Assembly: GCF_000585335.1 (NCBI RefSeq)
Contig: NZ_KK073872.1
Coordinates: 1,789,283 to 1,853,282 of the forward strand
Length of the DNA stretch: 64,000 nucleotides
Direction: 5' to 3'
From: Cloacibacillus evryensis DSM 19522
GTDB lineage: Bacteria; Synergistota; Synergistia; Synergistales; Synergistaceae
In this document: positions 32,532 through 42,258 of the stretch, one piece after another
Position numbering within the stretch: the stretch's first letter is position 1
Layout of the letters: every line of letters begins with the position of its first letter
Notes under the pieces: generated by a model
Database searches by the model: none
Seen by the model: only the letters and a program-made list of their open reading frames with translations
What the model was told of the DNA's origin: nothing
Position numbers and translations under genes: made by a program

Positions 32532-33947
32532 CTATGCCAGACAGGCAGTGTCTTTAAGAGGCTTAAGGCACTTTTTCATTATCGCCAGCGCCGCCTTTGG
32601 GTTCCTCTGCGCTAAAAGTCCCATCGCGTAGAGAATATACCTCTCGTCAAGATAGAACCGCCCCTCTTCGGGCAGCAGCGTATCCTCCTCGCGGTCTTTC
32701 CGCAGCGCCTCCGAGAGGAGCGCGCCCGGATCGCCGCCGTTCAGCAGCGGGCCTCCCGTGCCGATGATATTTTTCACGCCGCGAAGGTCTTTCCCCCGCT
32801 GGATCAGCTTGCAGCCCGCCGAAGCCGAATGTTCCATGCGTCCGGCGTGGCGTCTGGCGGCAACCCTCACGCAGAACGCGGCAAGCGCGGAATCCAGGCG
32901 GATATCTTCTTCGGAGGCAGGCAGGAGAGAGTTGTCTTTCACTCTGCGTGCCACCGCCTCCGCGGCGAAGGATTCGGAGACATTAGCGCCCGCCGCCAGC
33001 TTTTGGATGCCCAGTTCTTCGGCGGCGATCGCCGATGATTCCCGCACCCCGAGATCACCCTCCACAGTACGTTTGGCAAATCCCTCGGCGGCCCCGGTGA
33101 TGCGCGCGCCCTCGCAGAGGCGCCGTTCCGCAAATGAATGGACATCCGTCGTCGCTCCGCCGACGTCAAAGATGATCAGCTCGCCAATACCTTTTTCTCC
33201 CTCGCACCCGCGGGAGAGAAGTTTTCCCGCCGCAAGCACGGCCGCCGGCGTGGGCATCAGTATCCCGCCGCCGAGCATTTTCCGCACACCATCCAGCCCC
33301 TTCATATCGATGATGCGTTTAAGGAATATTTCACGCACGATCCCCTCCGCCATCCCGGTATTCAGCTCCCCTACCGCAGGGATGATGTTGTCCGCGATAA
33401 AGCATTCCTTACCGCACGCGGCAAGCAGAAAGCGCGCCTTCTCAGCGACAAAACTATTGCCGGCGTATATCACCGGTATTTGCAGGGAGCTTGCGGCAAG
33501 GACGGAGGCGTTGTGCAGCAGCGCAGCCTCGCTGCCGCGTTCATAGCCGCCGCAAAATAAAATTATTTCTACCTTCTCCTCCGCAAGTTTCGCAAGGTCT
33601 GACTCATTTATCTTCCCGGCCAGCGTCGTCATAATCTTCCCGCCCGCACCAAACGCGGCGCAGCGGCCGGCGGTGACGCTGAGGCTGCGGCTGAGGCCGA
33701 TCACCGCCATGCGAAGGCCTCCCGCGGCGCTGGAAGAGGCGAGTTTCAGCGCGCTTTCAAACTCGGATGCGGAAAGAACGCTTCGCGCCATCTCCAGGCA
33801 GCGCTCAAGCCCGAGCCGCGCGTCGCTCTTTACGGTGGAGGGAGTGCCGCCGCTGAAGAGTATCCTCTCTTCGCGCACGGACGCCACCGTCACCTTTGTG
33901 TGGGTGCTGCCAAAATCAAGCAGCACGGCCATTTTATCTTTCGGCAT
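32532..33947 (-). CDS. MutL/GlmL-type reactivating ATPase of B12 mutases
   Basis: 471 residues from ATG 33947, overlapping the mutase gene by 14 bp; ATG 33932 is an alternative. ASKHA/actin-like fold: N-terminal phosphate loop LLDFGSTHTKVTV, second phosphate motif FDVGGATTDVHS (residues ~230-242) and late NIIGTGGPLL. This matches GlmL/MutL proteins that reactivate adenosylcobalamin mutases by replacing damaged cofactor. Translational coupling to the mutase supports that role. Confidence 0.85.
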   Translation of the reverse strand: MPKDKMAVLLDFGSTHTKVTVASVREERILFSGGTPSTVKSDARLGLERCLEMARSVLSASEFESALKLASSSAAGGLRMAVIGLSRSLSVTAGRCAAFGAGGKIMTTLAGKINESDLAKLAEEKVEIILFCGGYERGSEAALLHNASVLAASSLQIPVIYAGNSFVAEKARFLLAACGKECFIADNIIPAVGELNTGMAEGIVREIFLKRIIDMKGLDGVRKMLGGGILMPTPAAVLAAGKLLSRGCEGEKGIGELIIFDVGGATTDVHSFAERRLCEGARITGAAEGFAKRTVEGDLGVRESSAIAAEELGIQKLAAGANVSESFAAEAVARRVKDNSLLPASEEDIRLDSALAAFCVRVAARRHAGRMEHSASAGCKLIQRGKDLRGVKNIIGTGGPLLNGGDPGALLSEALRKDREEDTLLPEEGRFYLDERYILYAMGLLAQRNPKAALAIMKKCLKPLKDTACLA

Positions 33948-35679
33948 AGATCTCTTTGACCGTGGAGACGATCTTGTCCATGTCGTTGTCACAGTTTACG
34001 CCGAGGGACTTAAGTTCTTCGGTGACGTCGACGGCGAGTGAGCCGCCCTCCGTGTTCTCATTTAGGAGGCCGCCCAGGATAAGTACCGCCTCCGTTCCCG
34101 CTTCATTCATTTTTTCCGTAAGCTCCCGAGCGTAGCTGAGCGCGATCCCGTTGTAGGTGCTCAGCGCGACGGCCCTGGCCTCCGTCTCTATCAGCGTCTC
34201 GACGACATCTTCCGGCGTCACGTAATTCCCGAGGTCGAATACGGCGGCTCCGGCCTTTGTGAGTATCGTCTTGACGATCTCCTTGCCGTAGTCGTGTATG
34301 TCCGTGGAGCCCACTAGCACCTTTTCGCCCGACAGCGTCTCGTCCGGTCCTCCGAGGCGCGTAATGGCCTCGTCTTTTTTTGCGTTGAGATTCTTCATCA
34401 TATCCGTGGGGCGCACGGGAGTCCTCTCGCCTGCGGCGTTTATCTCCCCCGCGCCGAAATGGTCCTCAAGCTGCCGCGGCCCGATAGCCTTCAGCGCCGC
34501 AAATATCTCGCCCGGGTGCGTTATATCCACGCCGAGGTCGTCAAGGGCGTTCATCATCCGTTCAAAGAATATCTTGCCGCAGAAGATATAGAGGTCGCGT
34601 TCGGCGTTCACCCTCTCCCAGTTGATGAATGGCTCCATAAATTTCGATTTCTCTATCATCATATCGACGGTCAGGTGGCCGTCGACGATCTCCTGCGCGG
34701 TCGGTATGCGCACCGCCTCCGTCACGGGGACGGAAGCGACGGCGTGGCCGGTGGGCGTGTGCCGCTGGAATATCGCGTCCGCGAGCGAGAATGAGGCCAG
34801 CGCCCCGTAGTTCCGCTGATAGTCGAGGCCGTAGTCAACAGTATTACCGAATATCATCGTCCCCGGCGTGTGATGCTCGTTGAGCTTCTCCATCACCGAG
34901 TGTATTATTATCCGTCCCATCGGGTCGCTGAAAAGGTTTCCGTAGGCGAAGGCCATTCGCGCGCCCAGCATATCCTCGACAAGATGGCGTTCCATCATCG
35001 CCCAGCCGGTTATGCTCGCGAGGTCTCTGAACTGGTTGCCAAAGCCGTCGTCCATGTTTGAATGGACGATCGTACCCTCGACCTTTCCCATCAGCATAAA
35101 GGCCGTCAGCGAGTTGACGGTACGTTCGTATTCAAGCTCCACGCCCGGGTATTCGTATGTAAAGTAATGCGAGACGTTCCCTATCGAGGTGACACCGGCG
35201 TTAAGGGCGAGGATCGTATTTTCCAGCGCGTTCGGCGAGCCGATCATATGGTCAGACATATGCGGCTGCACAGGTACGATCTGCCCCAGAGCCGCCCATT
35301 CCTCCGGCGTGTTGAGGATAAGCCCCGTGCCCTTCGGCAGTTTGCCGCGATGCGCGGCGGGCACCCCCATCACCCAGTCGAGGATGAAACCGAAGCGGGT
35401 TATGTAGCTGCCGCGCCGTTTCAGTTCATTGTAGATAAACTCGATATTTTTCGCGGTCTCATCCCAGGAATTCCAGCCGACGTGCGAGTGCTTGGATATA
35501 ATTCCGGCGGCCATCGCGCGGCGTTTGTATTCAGCCTCGCTCTTGACGCCGTGTTCGCGGAAGAAGAGCGTCTCTCCGACATTGATATCTTTCGCCAGTT
35601 TGGCCGCCTCAGCCTCTATTTCGGGAAGAGAGGGAAGATCTTTCCATTCAAATCTTTTATTAAATTTTATTTCCAACAT
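33934..35679 (-). CDS. Adenosylcobalamin-dependent mutase, B12-binding domain at C-terminus
   Basis: 581 residues from ATG 35679. The last ~125 residues are a cobalamin-binding domain with STDIHDYGKEIV (DxHxxG, His as the lower cobalt ligand), ALSTYNGIAL and LILGGLL. The first ~450 residues are a barrel-like catalytic part with SHVGWNSWDETAKNIEF and FGNTVDYGLDYQRN. The single-chain layout is like 2-methyleneglutarate mutase rather than the two-subunit glutamate mutase, but the substrate cannot be named. MutL follows in the same operon. It probably serves amino-acid or related fermentation. Confidence 0.7.
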   Translation of the reverse strand: MLEIKFNKRFEWKDLPSLPEIEAEAAKLAKDINVGETLFFREHGVKSEAEYKRRAMAAGIISKHSHVGWNSWDETAKNIEFIYNELKRRGSYITRFGFILDWVMGVPAAHRGKLPKGTGLILNTPEEWAALGQIVPVQPHMSDHMIGSPNALENTILALNAGVTSIGNVSHYFTYEYPGVELEYERTVNSLTAFMLMGKVEGTIVHSNMDDGFGNQFRDLASITGWAMMERHLVEDMLGARMAFAYGNLFSDPMGRIIIHSVMEKLNEHHTPGTMIFGNTVDYGLDYQRNYGALASFSLADAIFQRHTPTGHAVASVPVTEAVRIPTAQEIVDGHLTVDMMIEKSKFMEPFINWERVNAERDLYIFCGKIFFERMMNALDDLGVDITHPGEIFAALKAIGPRQLEDHFGAGEINAAGERTPVRPTDMMKNLNAKKDEAITRLGGPDETLSGEKVLVGSTDIHDYGKEIVKTILTKAGAAVFDLGNYVTPEDVVETLIETEARAVALSTYNGIALSYARELTEKMNEAGTEAVLILGGLLNENTEGGSLAVDVTEELKSLGVNCDNDMDKIVSTVKEIYAER

Positions 35680-35743
35680 GACCACACCCCGGTATAAATT
35701 CATATGAGCTAGATTCTATCTCTTATCCGAATTTTAGCAAATA

Positions 35744-35779
35744 AAAATGACCGGAACAGCCATTCACCCCGGTCATTTT
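35744..35779. terminator. Terminator between MscS and B12 mutase
   Basis: AAAATGACCGG/CCGGTCATTTT, 11-bp perfect stem with 14-base loop and A/T runs on both sides; functional mainly for the minus-strand mscS gene. Confidence 0.8.
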
Positions 35780-35789
35780 CTAAATATTC

Positions 35790-36773
35790 TTATAACTGAG
35801 CTCCGGTTTCAGGAGGTCTCTGCGTCGAACGCAGCTCCTGAGCCTTGGCGATCTCAGCCAGAACCGCCGGATCTGAAGAGGCCAGATAGTTGCTGACCGC
35901 CGGATAGGCGAACTTGATTCCCGCCGCGGAATAACGTTTGTGCAGCTCTTCGCGGAATTTGTACCCCACCCGCCACTGGTAGCCCGGAGCTGTTTTTATA
36001 AAACAACGGAACTTGACCCCGTTCTGCTCATACCCGGTGATGCCGTTGAATACCGGGTCGGGGAATATCTTCGGATCTCCCTGCTTGACGGTCTCATCCG
36101 CAAGCTCCATCAATATCCGCTTCGCCTCGCCGTAATCTTCCTCGTATGGGATCGTCACGTAAATGGCGGTATAGGACCAGTCCTTAGTGTAGTTTATGAC
36201 GTTCTGAATGGCGCTGTTGGGGATTATTATGAGGTTGCCCTCAAGGCTGCGCAGGCGGGTGAGGCGCAGCGTAAAGTGCTCCACCGTGCCCTGATAGTCG
36301 CCTATCTGTATCCAGTCGTTTACATTGTACTGGTCCTCCACGATTATCAGCACGCCGTTGATAAAGTCGCGTATGAGGTTCTGCGCCGCGAGGGAGATGC
36401 CCAGTCCGGCGATGCCGATACCGGCGAGGATGGGTTTTACATTGATGCCGATGGCGCTGAGTATCACGAAGCACATCACTGTGGCGAGCAGCACGCGCAG
36501 CATCTGGGTCGTGAGCTGCCGCAGCGTGGACATGCGGTACATCAGCCAGGCGCGGCGTATCTCGTCGTCTTTATAGACGGTATTCCTCGCGCGTTCGCCG
36601 GCGGCCCGAAAAATATGCGTCATGAGGTAGGGAATGGCCTTATCCAAAAGGTACCAGACGAGGAGGACAAAAAGGATAAAAAGTATCGTCGCCATGTTCT
36701 TCAAAAGAAGTTCAAAGAACATTTCTCCCTTGTATTCAAGAAATTGTCTGTGGTAGCCGGTGACAGTATCCAT
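35790..36773 (-). CDS. MscS-family mechanosensitive channel
   Basis: 327 residues. Three N-terminal transmembrane helices, then the TM3 pore helix with Gly/Ala zipper (GIGIAGLGISLAAQNLIRDFINGVLIIVEDQYNVNDWIQIGDYQGTV pattern: AGIGIAGLGISLAAQN, then FINGVLIIVEDQ), and the cytoplasmic beta/alpha vestibule (LEGNLIIIPNSAIQNVINYT). It opens under membrane tension to release solutes. A small member of the family, close in length to E. coli MscS. Confidence 0.9.
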   Translation of the reverse strand: MDTVTGYHRQFLEYKGEMFFELLLKNMATILFILFVLLVWYLLDKAIPYLMTHIFRAAGERARNTVYKDDEIRRAWLMYRMSTLRQLTTQMLRVLLATVMCFVILSAIGINVKPILAGIGIAGLGISLAAQNLIRDFINGVLIIVEDQYNVNDWIQIGDYQGTVEHFTLRLTRLRSLEGNLIIIPNSAIQNVINYTKDWSYTAIYVTIPYEEDYGEAKRILMELADETVKQGDPKIFPDPVFNGITGYEQNGVKFRCFIKTAPGYQWRVGYKFREELHKRYSAAGIKFAYPAVSNYLASSDPAVLAEIAKAQELRSTQRPPETGAQL

Positions 36774-36868
36774 AAGGTATTTTCCTCTTCAATATTATTC
36801 AATTTATTTTCGCCTTCTATATTGTAACCGATAACGGAGAGGGAAGATCGGTAATATGTTCATAAAAC

Positions 36869-36904
36869 AACGGGCCGGAGGCAATTTAAGCCGCCGGCCC
36901 GTTT
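36869..36904 (-). terminator. Terminator of the PpiC gene
   Basis: AACGGGCCGG/CCGGCCCGTT stem with one mismatch then GGC, loop AATTTAAG; A/T tracts outside. Confidence 0.8.
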
Positions 36905-36926
36905 TAGGTCCACCCTGATGCTATCG

Positions 36927-37856
36927 TTATTTAGAGGCGTTATCCGCGGGCTTCTCCGCGGCGGGAGCGTCCGGAGTCTTGGGAGCGGGAGCCGCGGGAA
37001 TGCCGCCGAGGTTTTCAAGCGCCTTCTCGTTGATCTCGACCTTGACCTTTTTTCTGAGGTCATCAAGTTCCTTCGCTATATAGCTCATCTGAAGGCGCTG
37101 TACGATCTCATCTTTCGCCTCTTCAAATGTGAGCTGCTTGGAGGGGCGGCGTTCCAGGACTTCGAGCACATGCCAGCCCAAGTCGGTCTTTACCGGGCCG
37201 ACGAGCGAATTCAGGCGCGCGTCCGCCGTCGCCTTGTCGATGGACTCAGGCATCACGCCCTTCTCCATCCAGCCAAGGTCCCCGCCGCGCGCCGCCGTGT
37301 TGGTGTCGCGGCTGAATTTTTCGGCGGTTTTGGCAAAATCCTTATTCTTGAAGATGTCCAGTATCGCGTTGTTGGCATCCTTTTCCGTAGAGGTCAGGAT
37401 GTGGCGGATGTGGGCGGCGGGAGCCTGCACGAATTCCCCTTTATGTTCGGAATAATATTTTTTCATCGCTTTGTCGCCCATATCCCACTTTTTGCTGATC
37501 TCCTGGAGGTATGCCTCGAGGAGGAGCTGCATCCTCTGCCATTTGATTTTCAGAGCCACGTCCTCACGGTCGGCGAGGCCGCTGATCCGCGCGCCCTCGG
37601 CAAAGAGCATCGCGTCGGCCATCTGTTTCGCCATCTCGGCGCGCTCGGCGAGCGTGGCCTGAGAGAGCATGAGCCCCACCATCATGGGATTGCCTCCGGC
37701 CGTGCTCTGAAGCACTTCAACTACCTCGTTGGGCTTCAGCGATTCATTGCCGACGACGACCGCCTTTTCTTCCGTTGCGGCAAAGGCCGATACGGCTACC
37801 GCGGATACGGAGAAGGCTACGACCGCCCCCATGACAAGTTTCTTTCTTAATGACAT
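36927..37856 (-). CDS. Periplasmic peptidyl-prolyl isomerase (PpiC/SurA-like)
   Basis: 309 residues with a signal peptide (LVMGAVVAFSVSAVAVSAFA, cleaved about residue 26). A SurA-like N-terminal helical region is followed by a parvulin domain: HIRHILTSTEKDANNAI, FSRDTNTAARGGDLGWMEKGVMP, and VGPVKTDLGWHVLEVLERR. The C-terminus is Pro/Ala rich. It probably helps outer-membrane proteins fold, as does the Skp-like protein encoded 4 kb away. AGGAGG is 7 bp upstream of the ATG. Confidence 0.9.
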   Translation of the reverse strand: MSLRKKLVMGAVVAFSVSAVAVSAFAATEEKAVVVGNESLKPNEVVEVLQSTAGGNPMMVGLMLSQATLAERAEMAKQMADAMLFAEGARISGLADREDVALKIKWQRMQLLLEAYLQEISKKWDMGDKAMKKYYSEHKGEFVQAPAAHIRHILTSTEKDANNAILDIFKNKDFAKTAEKFSRDTNTAARGGDLGWMEKGVMPESIDKATADARLNSLVGPVKTDLGWHVLEVLERRPSKQLTFEEAKDEIVQRLQMSYIAKELDDLRKKVKVEINEKALENLGGIPAAPAPKTPDAPAAEKPADNASK

Positions 37857-37925
37857 TTGAAGTTCCTCCTTGAGTTATGATTAATCTTTCCTTGACTCGC
37901 AATATGCTACCATAAAAAATAAAAA

Positions 37926-37953
37926 ACGAGGGCGGTTAATTTACTGCCCCCGT
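37926..37953. terminator. Terminator after clpC
   Basis: ACGAGGGCGGT/ACTGCCCCCGT stem with a short AT loop, flanked by AAAAAA and TATTTTTT, so it can work on both strands. Confidence 0.8.
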
Positions 37954-37963
37954 ATTTTTTATC

Positions 37964-40438
37964 TTAGTTTTTTCCGCAAATCTGGAAACTTAACGATTCT
38001 CCGTCGCGGCTTATCGCGATCTTATCGCCGTCTGTAATATTACCCTCCAGCAGACGGTTGGATATTTCGTCCTCGATCATCTTTTGTATCGTTCTTCGGA
38101 GAGGCCGCGCTCCATACTTCGGATCGTAGCCTTTGTCGAGGATGAAGGCCTTAGCCCCTTCGTCGAGTTCGATGCCGATATGGTTGTCCTTGGCGCGCAT
38201 TTTGACCTCTTCGAGCATGATGTCGACGATCTTTACCAGCTCCGGCCGCCCCAGCGGCTCAAAGACCAGTATCTCGTCTATACGGTTGAGGAACTCCGGA
38301 CGGAACGCCTTTTTGGCGGCCTCGATGACCGTATCCCTCATGCGCCTGGCGTCCGCGGCGCTCTGTTCTTCCGCCCCGCCGAAGCCGAGGGCGCGTCCGC
38401 CCATATTGTCAGAGACGCCGATATTGCTCGTCATGATCACGACACAGTTCCTGAAATCGCTGACGTGGCCGTGCCCGTCCGTTAGCCGCCCGTCTTCAAG
38501 CAGCTGAAGCATTATGTTGAAGACGTCGGGATGGGCCTTCTCTATTTCGTCGAAGAGCACGACGGAATAGGGCTTGCGGCGGATCGCCTCCGTCAGTTTG
38601 CCGCCCTCCTCAAAGCCGACATAGCCGGGAGGCGCGCCGATCAGTTTAGCCGCTTCGTGGCGCTCCATATACTCGCTCATGTCCATGCGGATCATCGCGT
38701 CTTCGCTGCCGAAGAGAAATTCCGCGAGCGACCGCGCCAGCTCCGTCTTGCCTACGCCGGTCGGCCCCAAGAAGAGGAAGCTGCCTACCGGGCGTTTTGG
38801 GTCCTTCATGCCGCTTCTCGCGCGGCGCACCGCGCGGGCCACCGCGTGGAGGGCCTCTTCCTGCCCGACCATGCGGTTCTTGAGCTCATCCTCCATGCGC
38901 AGCAGTCTGCGGCTCTCCTCCTCGGTGAGCTGCGTCACGGGTATCCCCGTGCTCTCCGCCACAATGGAGGCGATATCTTCCGGCGTTATCTCCGGCGTTA
39001 TCTTATTGCGGGATTCGCTCCACTCACGGCGCCATTGCTCGCTCTGCTCCTTCGCCTTACGTTCCTCGTCGCGCAAAAAGGCGGCTTTTTCAAACTCCTG
39101 AGAGGCGGCGGCAGCCTCCTTCTCCTTGCAGAGGTCATCGATGCTGCGTTCCAGCGCCTTAAGCTCCTCTGGGATCTCAAGGGTGTTGATGCGCGCGCGC
39201 GCCGAAGCCTCGTCGATAAGGTCTATCGCCTTGTCGGGAAGAAACCTGTCGGTTATATAGCGTTTGGAAAGCGCCGCCGCCGTCTCCAGCGCTTCGTCTG
39301 TGATGCGCACGCGGTGGTGCCCTTCGTAACTGTCGCGCAGCCCTTTGAGTATCAGCACCGTCTCTTCCTCCGTGGGCTCGTTGATCTGCACCGGCTGGAA
39401 GCGGCGCTCAAGCGCGGCGTCCTTCTCTATATACTTGCGGTATTCGTTTATCGTTGTGGCGCCGATCACCTGGAACTCGCCGCGCGAGAGGCTCGGCTTG
39501 AGGATGTTCGCGGCGTCGACGGCCCCCTCGGCGCCGCCGGCGCCGACGATCGTGTGGATCTCGTCGATGAAGAGAATGATATCCTTGGTTTCGCGAATCT
39601 CCTTCACAAGGCGTCTCATGCGTTCCTCAAATTCCCCGCGGTACTTCGTGCCCGCAACGAGGTTCGCCACATTCAGCTGCATTACGCGCTTATCCTTGAG
39701 TATCTCCGGGATATCGCCGGTGAAGATCCTCTGCGCCAGCCCCTCGGCGACGGCGGTCTTGCCGACGCCCGGCTCGCCTATGAGCACAGGGTTGTTTTTC
39801 GTGCGGCGTGAGAGTATCTGTACCACGCGCTGAATCTCCTTGACGCGCCCGATGACGGGGTCCAGCTCTCCGTTCTTCGCCATCGCTGTGAGGTCGATGG
39901 CAAGCTGGTCCACCGTGGGCGTCTTTGAGTGCGCGCCCGGCTGCGCCCTCCCCCGCTGTTCCTCGGGCTGACGCGGGGCCTGCTGCCCGCGCTCCGAGGA
40001 TATCCCTCCGAGCTGCTCGGCGACGAACCGCCGGCACTCGTCAAGCTCAAGCCCGTGCGAGGCCAGCAGGCGCGCCGCCATCCCCTCTCCCTCGGCAAGG
40101 ACCGCGAGGAAGATGTGTTCCGTGCCGATATAGTTCACGCCCATCCTGCGGGCCTCGCGCATAGCGAGATCCATCACGCACTTCGCGCGCGGGCTCATCG
40201 GCAGGTCTATCTGGCCGTAGCGCGGCGTCCCGACGCCGGCAAACTGCTCGATCTCTTTAACAAGCACCTCAGGGGTGAGGTCATAATCCGCCAGTATCTT
40301 CGTGATGAGGCCGTCGTTGTCGTAGAGCAGCCCCAAGAGGATATGCTCCGTCCCGATCACCTCATGGCCCATCCGCAGGGCCTCTTTATGCGCAAGCTGG
40401 AAGACGCGCTTGCCCCGTTCCGTAAAATTGTGCCACAT
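37964..40438 (-). CDS. clpC: ClpC: AAA+ unfoldase of the ClpCP protease
   Basis: 824 residues. Order: two Clp_N repeats (1-142), first AAA domain with Walker A GEPGVGKT (221-228) and [10 protein letters not shown], a middle UVR-containing coil ([16 protein letters not shown]), and second AAA with [11 protein letters not shown] and [16 protein letters not shown], then the D2-small domain ([15 protein letters not shown]). Typical ClpC length. Works with adaptors such as McsA for protein quality control. Its start codon overlaps the mcsA stop. Confidence 0.95.
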   Translation of the reverse strand: MWHNFTERGKRVFQLAHKEALRMGHEVIGTEHILLGLLYDNDGLITKILADYDLTPEVLVKEIEQFAGVGTPRYGQIDLPMSPRAKCVMDLAMREARRMGVNYIGTEHIFLAVLAEGEGMAARLLASHGLELDECRRFVAEQLGGISSERGQQAPRQPEEQRGRAQPGAHSKTPTVDQLAIDLTAMAKNGELDPVIGRVKEIQRVVQILSRRTKNNPVLIGEPGVGKTAVAEGLAQRIFTGDIPEILKDKRVMQLNVANLVAGTKYRGEFEERMRRLVKEIRETKDIILFIDEIHTIVGAGGAEGAVDAANILKPSLSRGEFQVIGATTINEYRKYIEKDAALERRFQPVQINEPTEEETVLILKGLRDSYEGHHRVRITDEALETAAALSKRYITDRFLPDKAIDLIDEASARARINTLEIPEELKALERSIDDLCKEKEAAAASQEFEKAAFLRDEERKAKEQSEQWRREWSESRNKITPEITPEDIASIVAESTGIPVTQLTEEESRRLLRMEDELKNRMVGQEEALHAVARAVRRARSGMKDPKRPVGSFLFLGPTGVGKTELARSLAEFLFGSEDAMIRMDMSEYMERHEAAKLIGAPPGYVGFEEGGKLTEAIRRKPYSVVLFDEIEKAHPDVFNIMLQLLEDGRLTDGHGHVSDFRNCVVIMTSNIGVSDNMGGRALGFGGAEEQSAADARRMRDTVIEAAKKAFRPEFLNRIDEILVFEPLGRPELVKIVDIMLEEVKMRAKDNHIGIELDEGAKAFILDKGYDPKYGARPLRRTIQKMIEDEISNRLLEGNITDGDKIAISRDGESLSFQICGKN

Positions 40439-40935
40439 TATAATTCACTGCCTTGTGTCATATTAGATTTTTTGAGCTCCGCCATCCTGTCCCGGAGCTG
40501 CGCCGCATACTCGTAATTTTCCGATTTAACGGCCTCATCCATTTTCTTGGAAAGCTCCGCGAGCTCTTCCTCCGCGGACATAACTCGCGCGGAGGCCTCC
40601 GGCCCCGCATTTTCCGTCTCCGGAGAGTCCTGCTCGCCGGCCGGCTCCTCAAACATAGAATCGGGAAGCACCCCGCCGCAGTGCGGGCAGAGGCGCTTAT
40701 CTTTTTTGTTCGCATAAACGCCGCGCAGGGCGGGAAGCACGAGATCTTTGAATGCCTCCTCTATGTTCAGCAATCCCTCGACAGAGAAGGACATTTTCAT
40801 CAGATTCGAGACGTCATCCAGATGCAGATGGGCCTCGGCGCATTCCCTGCAGAGATGCTGTACATGCCGCTCTCCGTTTATAACATTGACGAGATGGATC
40901 TCCGCACGCTTGACTTTACACTGTTCACACAACAT
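40438..40935 (-). CDS. mcsA: McsA: Zn-binding ClpC regulator with UVR motif
   Basis: 165 residues. Two CxxC zinc sites (MLCEQCKVKRAEIH, HLCREC; RLCPHCGG) and a C-terminal UVR motif (EELAELSKKMDEAVKSENYEYAAQLRDRM) fit McsA. In Firmicutes McsA works with the arginine kinase McsB; here no mcsB follows. Contained within a ctsR-mcsA-clpC operon. Confidence 0.9.
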   Translation of the reverse strand: MLCEQCKVKRAEIHLVNVINGERHVQHLCRECAEAHLHLDDVSNLMKMSFSVEGLLNIEEAFKDLVLPALRGVYANKKDKRLCPHCGGVLPDSMFEEPAGEQDSPETENAGPEASARVMSAEEELAELSKKMDEAVKSENYEYAAQLRDRMAELKKSNMTQGSEL

Positions 40936-40946
40936 GGCAGCGCCTC

Positions 40947-41432
40947 CTAACTAAGCGCAAGGCTCGTAAGTAATTTTTTTAACAGGTCCGCTCTCATGAT
41001 CTCGCGTTTATGAATAGAGATATCATAGAGAGTGCGGCCATATTCCTCCTGACTCCGAAGGGCGACTTCGATAAGAAGCCTTTCGCGGGCCGAAATCAGC
41101 TTCCTATTCTGCAGATTCATCAAAAGCCGCTTGGATTCCTGCTCCGATATTTTGTGCCCGATAAGGTCCTCAAGATGCAGCACCTCTTCGTCACAGTTTT
41201 TAAATGTCAGCTGTACGACTCTTATATAACCGTGCCCTCCGCGCTGGCTCTCGACCAAAAATCCGTTCTCCGGCGCGAATCTGCTTCTCAGGACATAATT
41301 TATCTGACTCGGAACGCATTCAAAGAGCTCCGCGAGATCTTTTCTGCGAAGTGAAATGGTACCGCCGCCATTTTCTTCAAGGAGCTGTCCTATATACTCT
41401 TCTATTTTCCTCGTAAGACTCGATGATGCCAC
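40947..41432 (-). CDS. ctsR: CtsR heat-shock repressor
   Basis: 161 residues from GTG 41432, 6 bp after CGGAGTG; an upstream in-frame ATG (41486) lacks a site and overlaps the -10 region. The DNA-binding domain is clear: LTRKIEEYIGQLLEENGGG, LAELFECVPSQINYVLRSRF, and the wing ESQRGGHGYIRVV. The C-terminal part resembles the McsA/McsB-interacting domain. It represses its own operon through the boxes at 41505-41531. Confidence 0.9.
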   Translation of the reverse strand: MASSSLTRKIEEYIGQLLEENGGGTISLRRKDLAELFECVPSQINYVLRSRFAPENGFLVESQRGGHGYIRVVQLTFKNCDEEVLHLEDLIGHKISEQESKRLLMNLQNRKLISARERLLIEVALRSQEEYGRTLYDISIHKREIMRADLLKKLLTSLALS

Positions 41433-41491
41433 TGTCTTCACTCCGTTTCTCTGATTTTGGACAAAAGCCCGCCTGAATTTAACCAATAATG

Positions 41492-41520
41492 ATTATATAT
41501 TAGTGGTCAATATAAGTCAA
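41492..41520 (-). promoter_or_regulatory. Promoter of the ctsR-mcsA-clpC operon
   Basis: On the minus strand TTGACT (41520-41515) and TATAAT (41497-41492), 17 bp apart. The -35 lies inside the middle CtsR box, so repressor binding would block RNA polymerase. Confidence 0.8.
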
Positions 41521-41531
41521 TCATAGTCAAA
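41505..41531 (+). promoter_or_regulatory. Triple CtsR operator
   Basis: Three direct heptads in register with 3-bp spacers: GGTCAAT (41505), AGTCAAT (41515) and AGTCAAA (41525). CtsR boxes are normally two such heptads (RGTCAAA-N3-RGTCAAA); three suggests cooperative binding or two overlapping operators. Confidence 0.85.
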
Positions 41532-41539
41532 AAAGAAAA

Positions 41540-41565
41540 AACACCGCCCCGTTAAGGGCGGCGTT
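41540..41565 (-). terminator. Terminator of the OmpH/Skp gene
   Basis: CCGCCC/GGGCGG stem (41544-41549, 41556-41561) with a 6-base loop; minus-strand T-rich run beyond (complement of AAAAGAAAAA at 41531-41540). Confidence 0.8.
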
Positions 41566-41589
41566 TCGTGTCTTGCCTCTCTGCGTCCG

Positions 41590-42009
41590 TTACTTCTTAA
41601 GGGCGTTGGCGACGTCCTGCGTGAGGTCGATCCCTCCGTAATAGACGAGCGCCTTGTTTATCACGATCGTTATGCCCTTCTGTTTGGCGACCTTGGCGAT
41701 CGTATCATTTACCTCTTTGAGCACGGGGTTCATAAGCTTTGCCTCTTCTTCCCGCATTTCGAGCTGGAGGTTCTGGACTATGTCGCTCTTTTTCTTCTCG
41801 TCGCTCTCTTTGTCAAAGGCCGCCTTCGCCGCGTTCGACTTTTTCTTGCCGAGCTCGTCAAGCTGTTTCTGAGCCTGCTGGAACTTCGAGAACTGCTGCA
41901 GCACTCCCATATCGTCCACGTAACCAACTTTGTCTTCCGCTGCGTACGAAATCGCGCCGAATGCGAAAAGCGCCGCTATGGCAAGCAGTAATGCCGCTGT
42001 TTTCTTCAC
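41590..42009 (-). CDS. OmpH/Skp-family periplasmic chaperone
   Basis: 139 residues with signal peptide (TAALLLAIAALFAFGAISYA). The rest is a helical hairpin of alternating Lys/Glu/Gln (FQQAQKQLDELGKKKSNAAKAAF) ending with a short beta segment (KGITIVINKALVYYGGIDLTQDV), typical of Skp. It would escort outer-membrane proteins across the periplasm. Confidence 0.9.
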   Translation of the reverse strand: MKKTAALLLAIAALFAFGAISYAAEDKVGYVDDMGVLQQFSKFQQAQKQLDELGKKKSNAAKAAFDKESDEKKKSDIVQNLQLEMREEEAKLMNPVLKEVNDTIAKVAKQKGITIVINKALVYYGGIDLTQDVANALKK

Positions 42010-42258
42010 CTTATTACCTCCCGCTTAATTACAAATATCACTGATATTCTTGACTTCAATGACGCACAAAGAAATTTTATCTCTCGGAGCAAATATTGTC
42101 CATAGCGAAGGAAGATATTTTGCGCGCCCTATTTCGCCCCATGCGGCTGTTAAGAGGTTTGATGCGTCTGCGCTGAGATAGCCTCCCTCCTTTCCCATAA
42201 TCCGCCAACCTGTGTTAATATTTAACGCGTAAAAACCGCTGCGAAGGAGAATTTGTCT

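Noticed and set aside
38531-39811. Long plus-strand ORF opposite clpC
   Set aside because: Complement shadow of a highly conserved GC-rich gene; no family or start signals.
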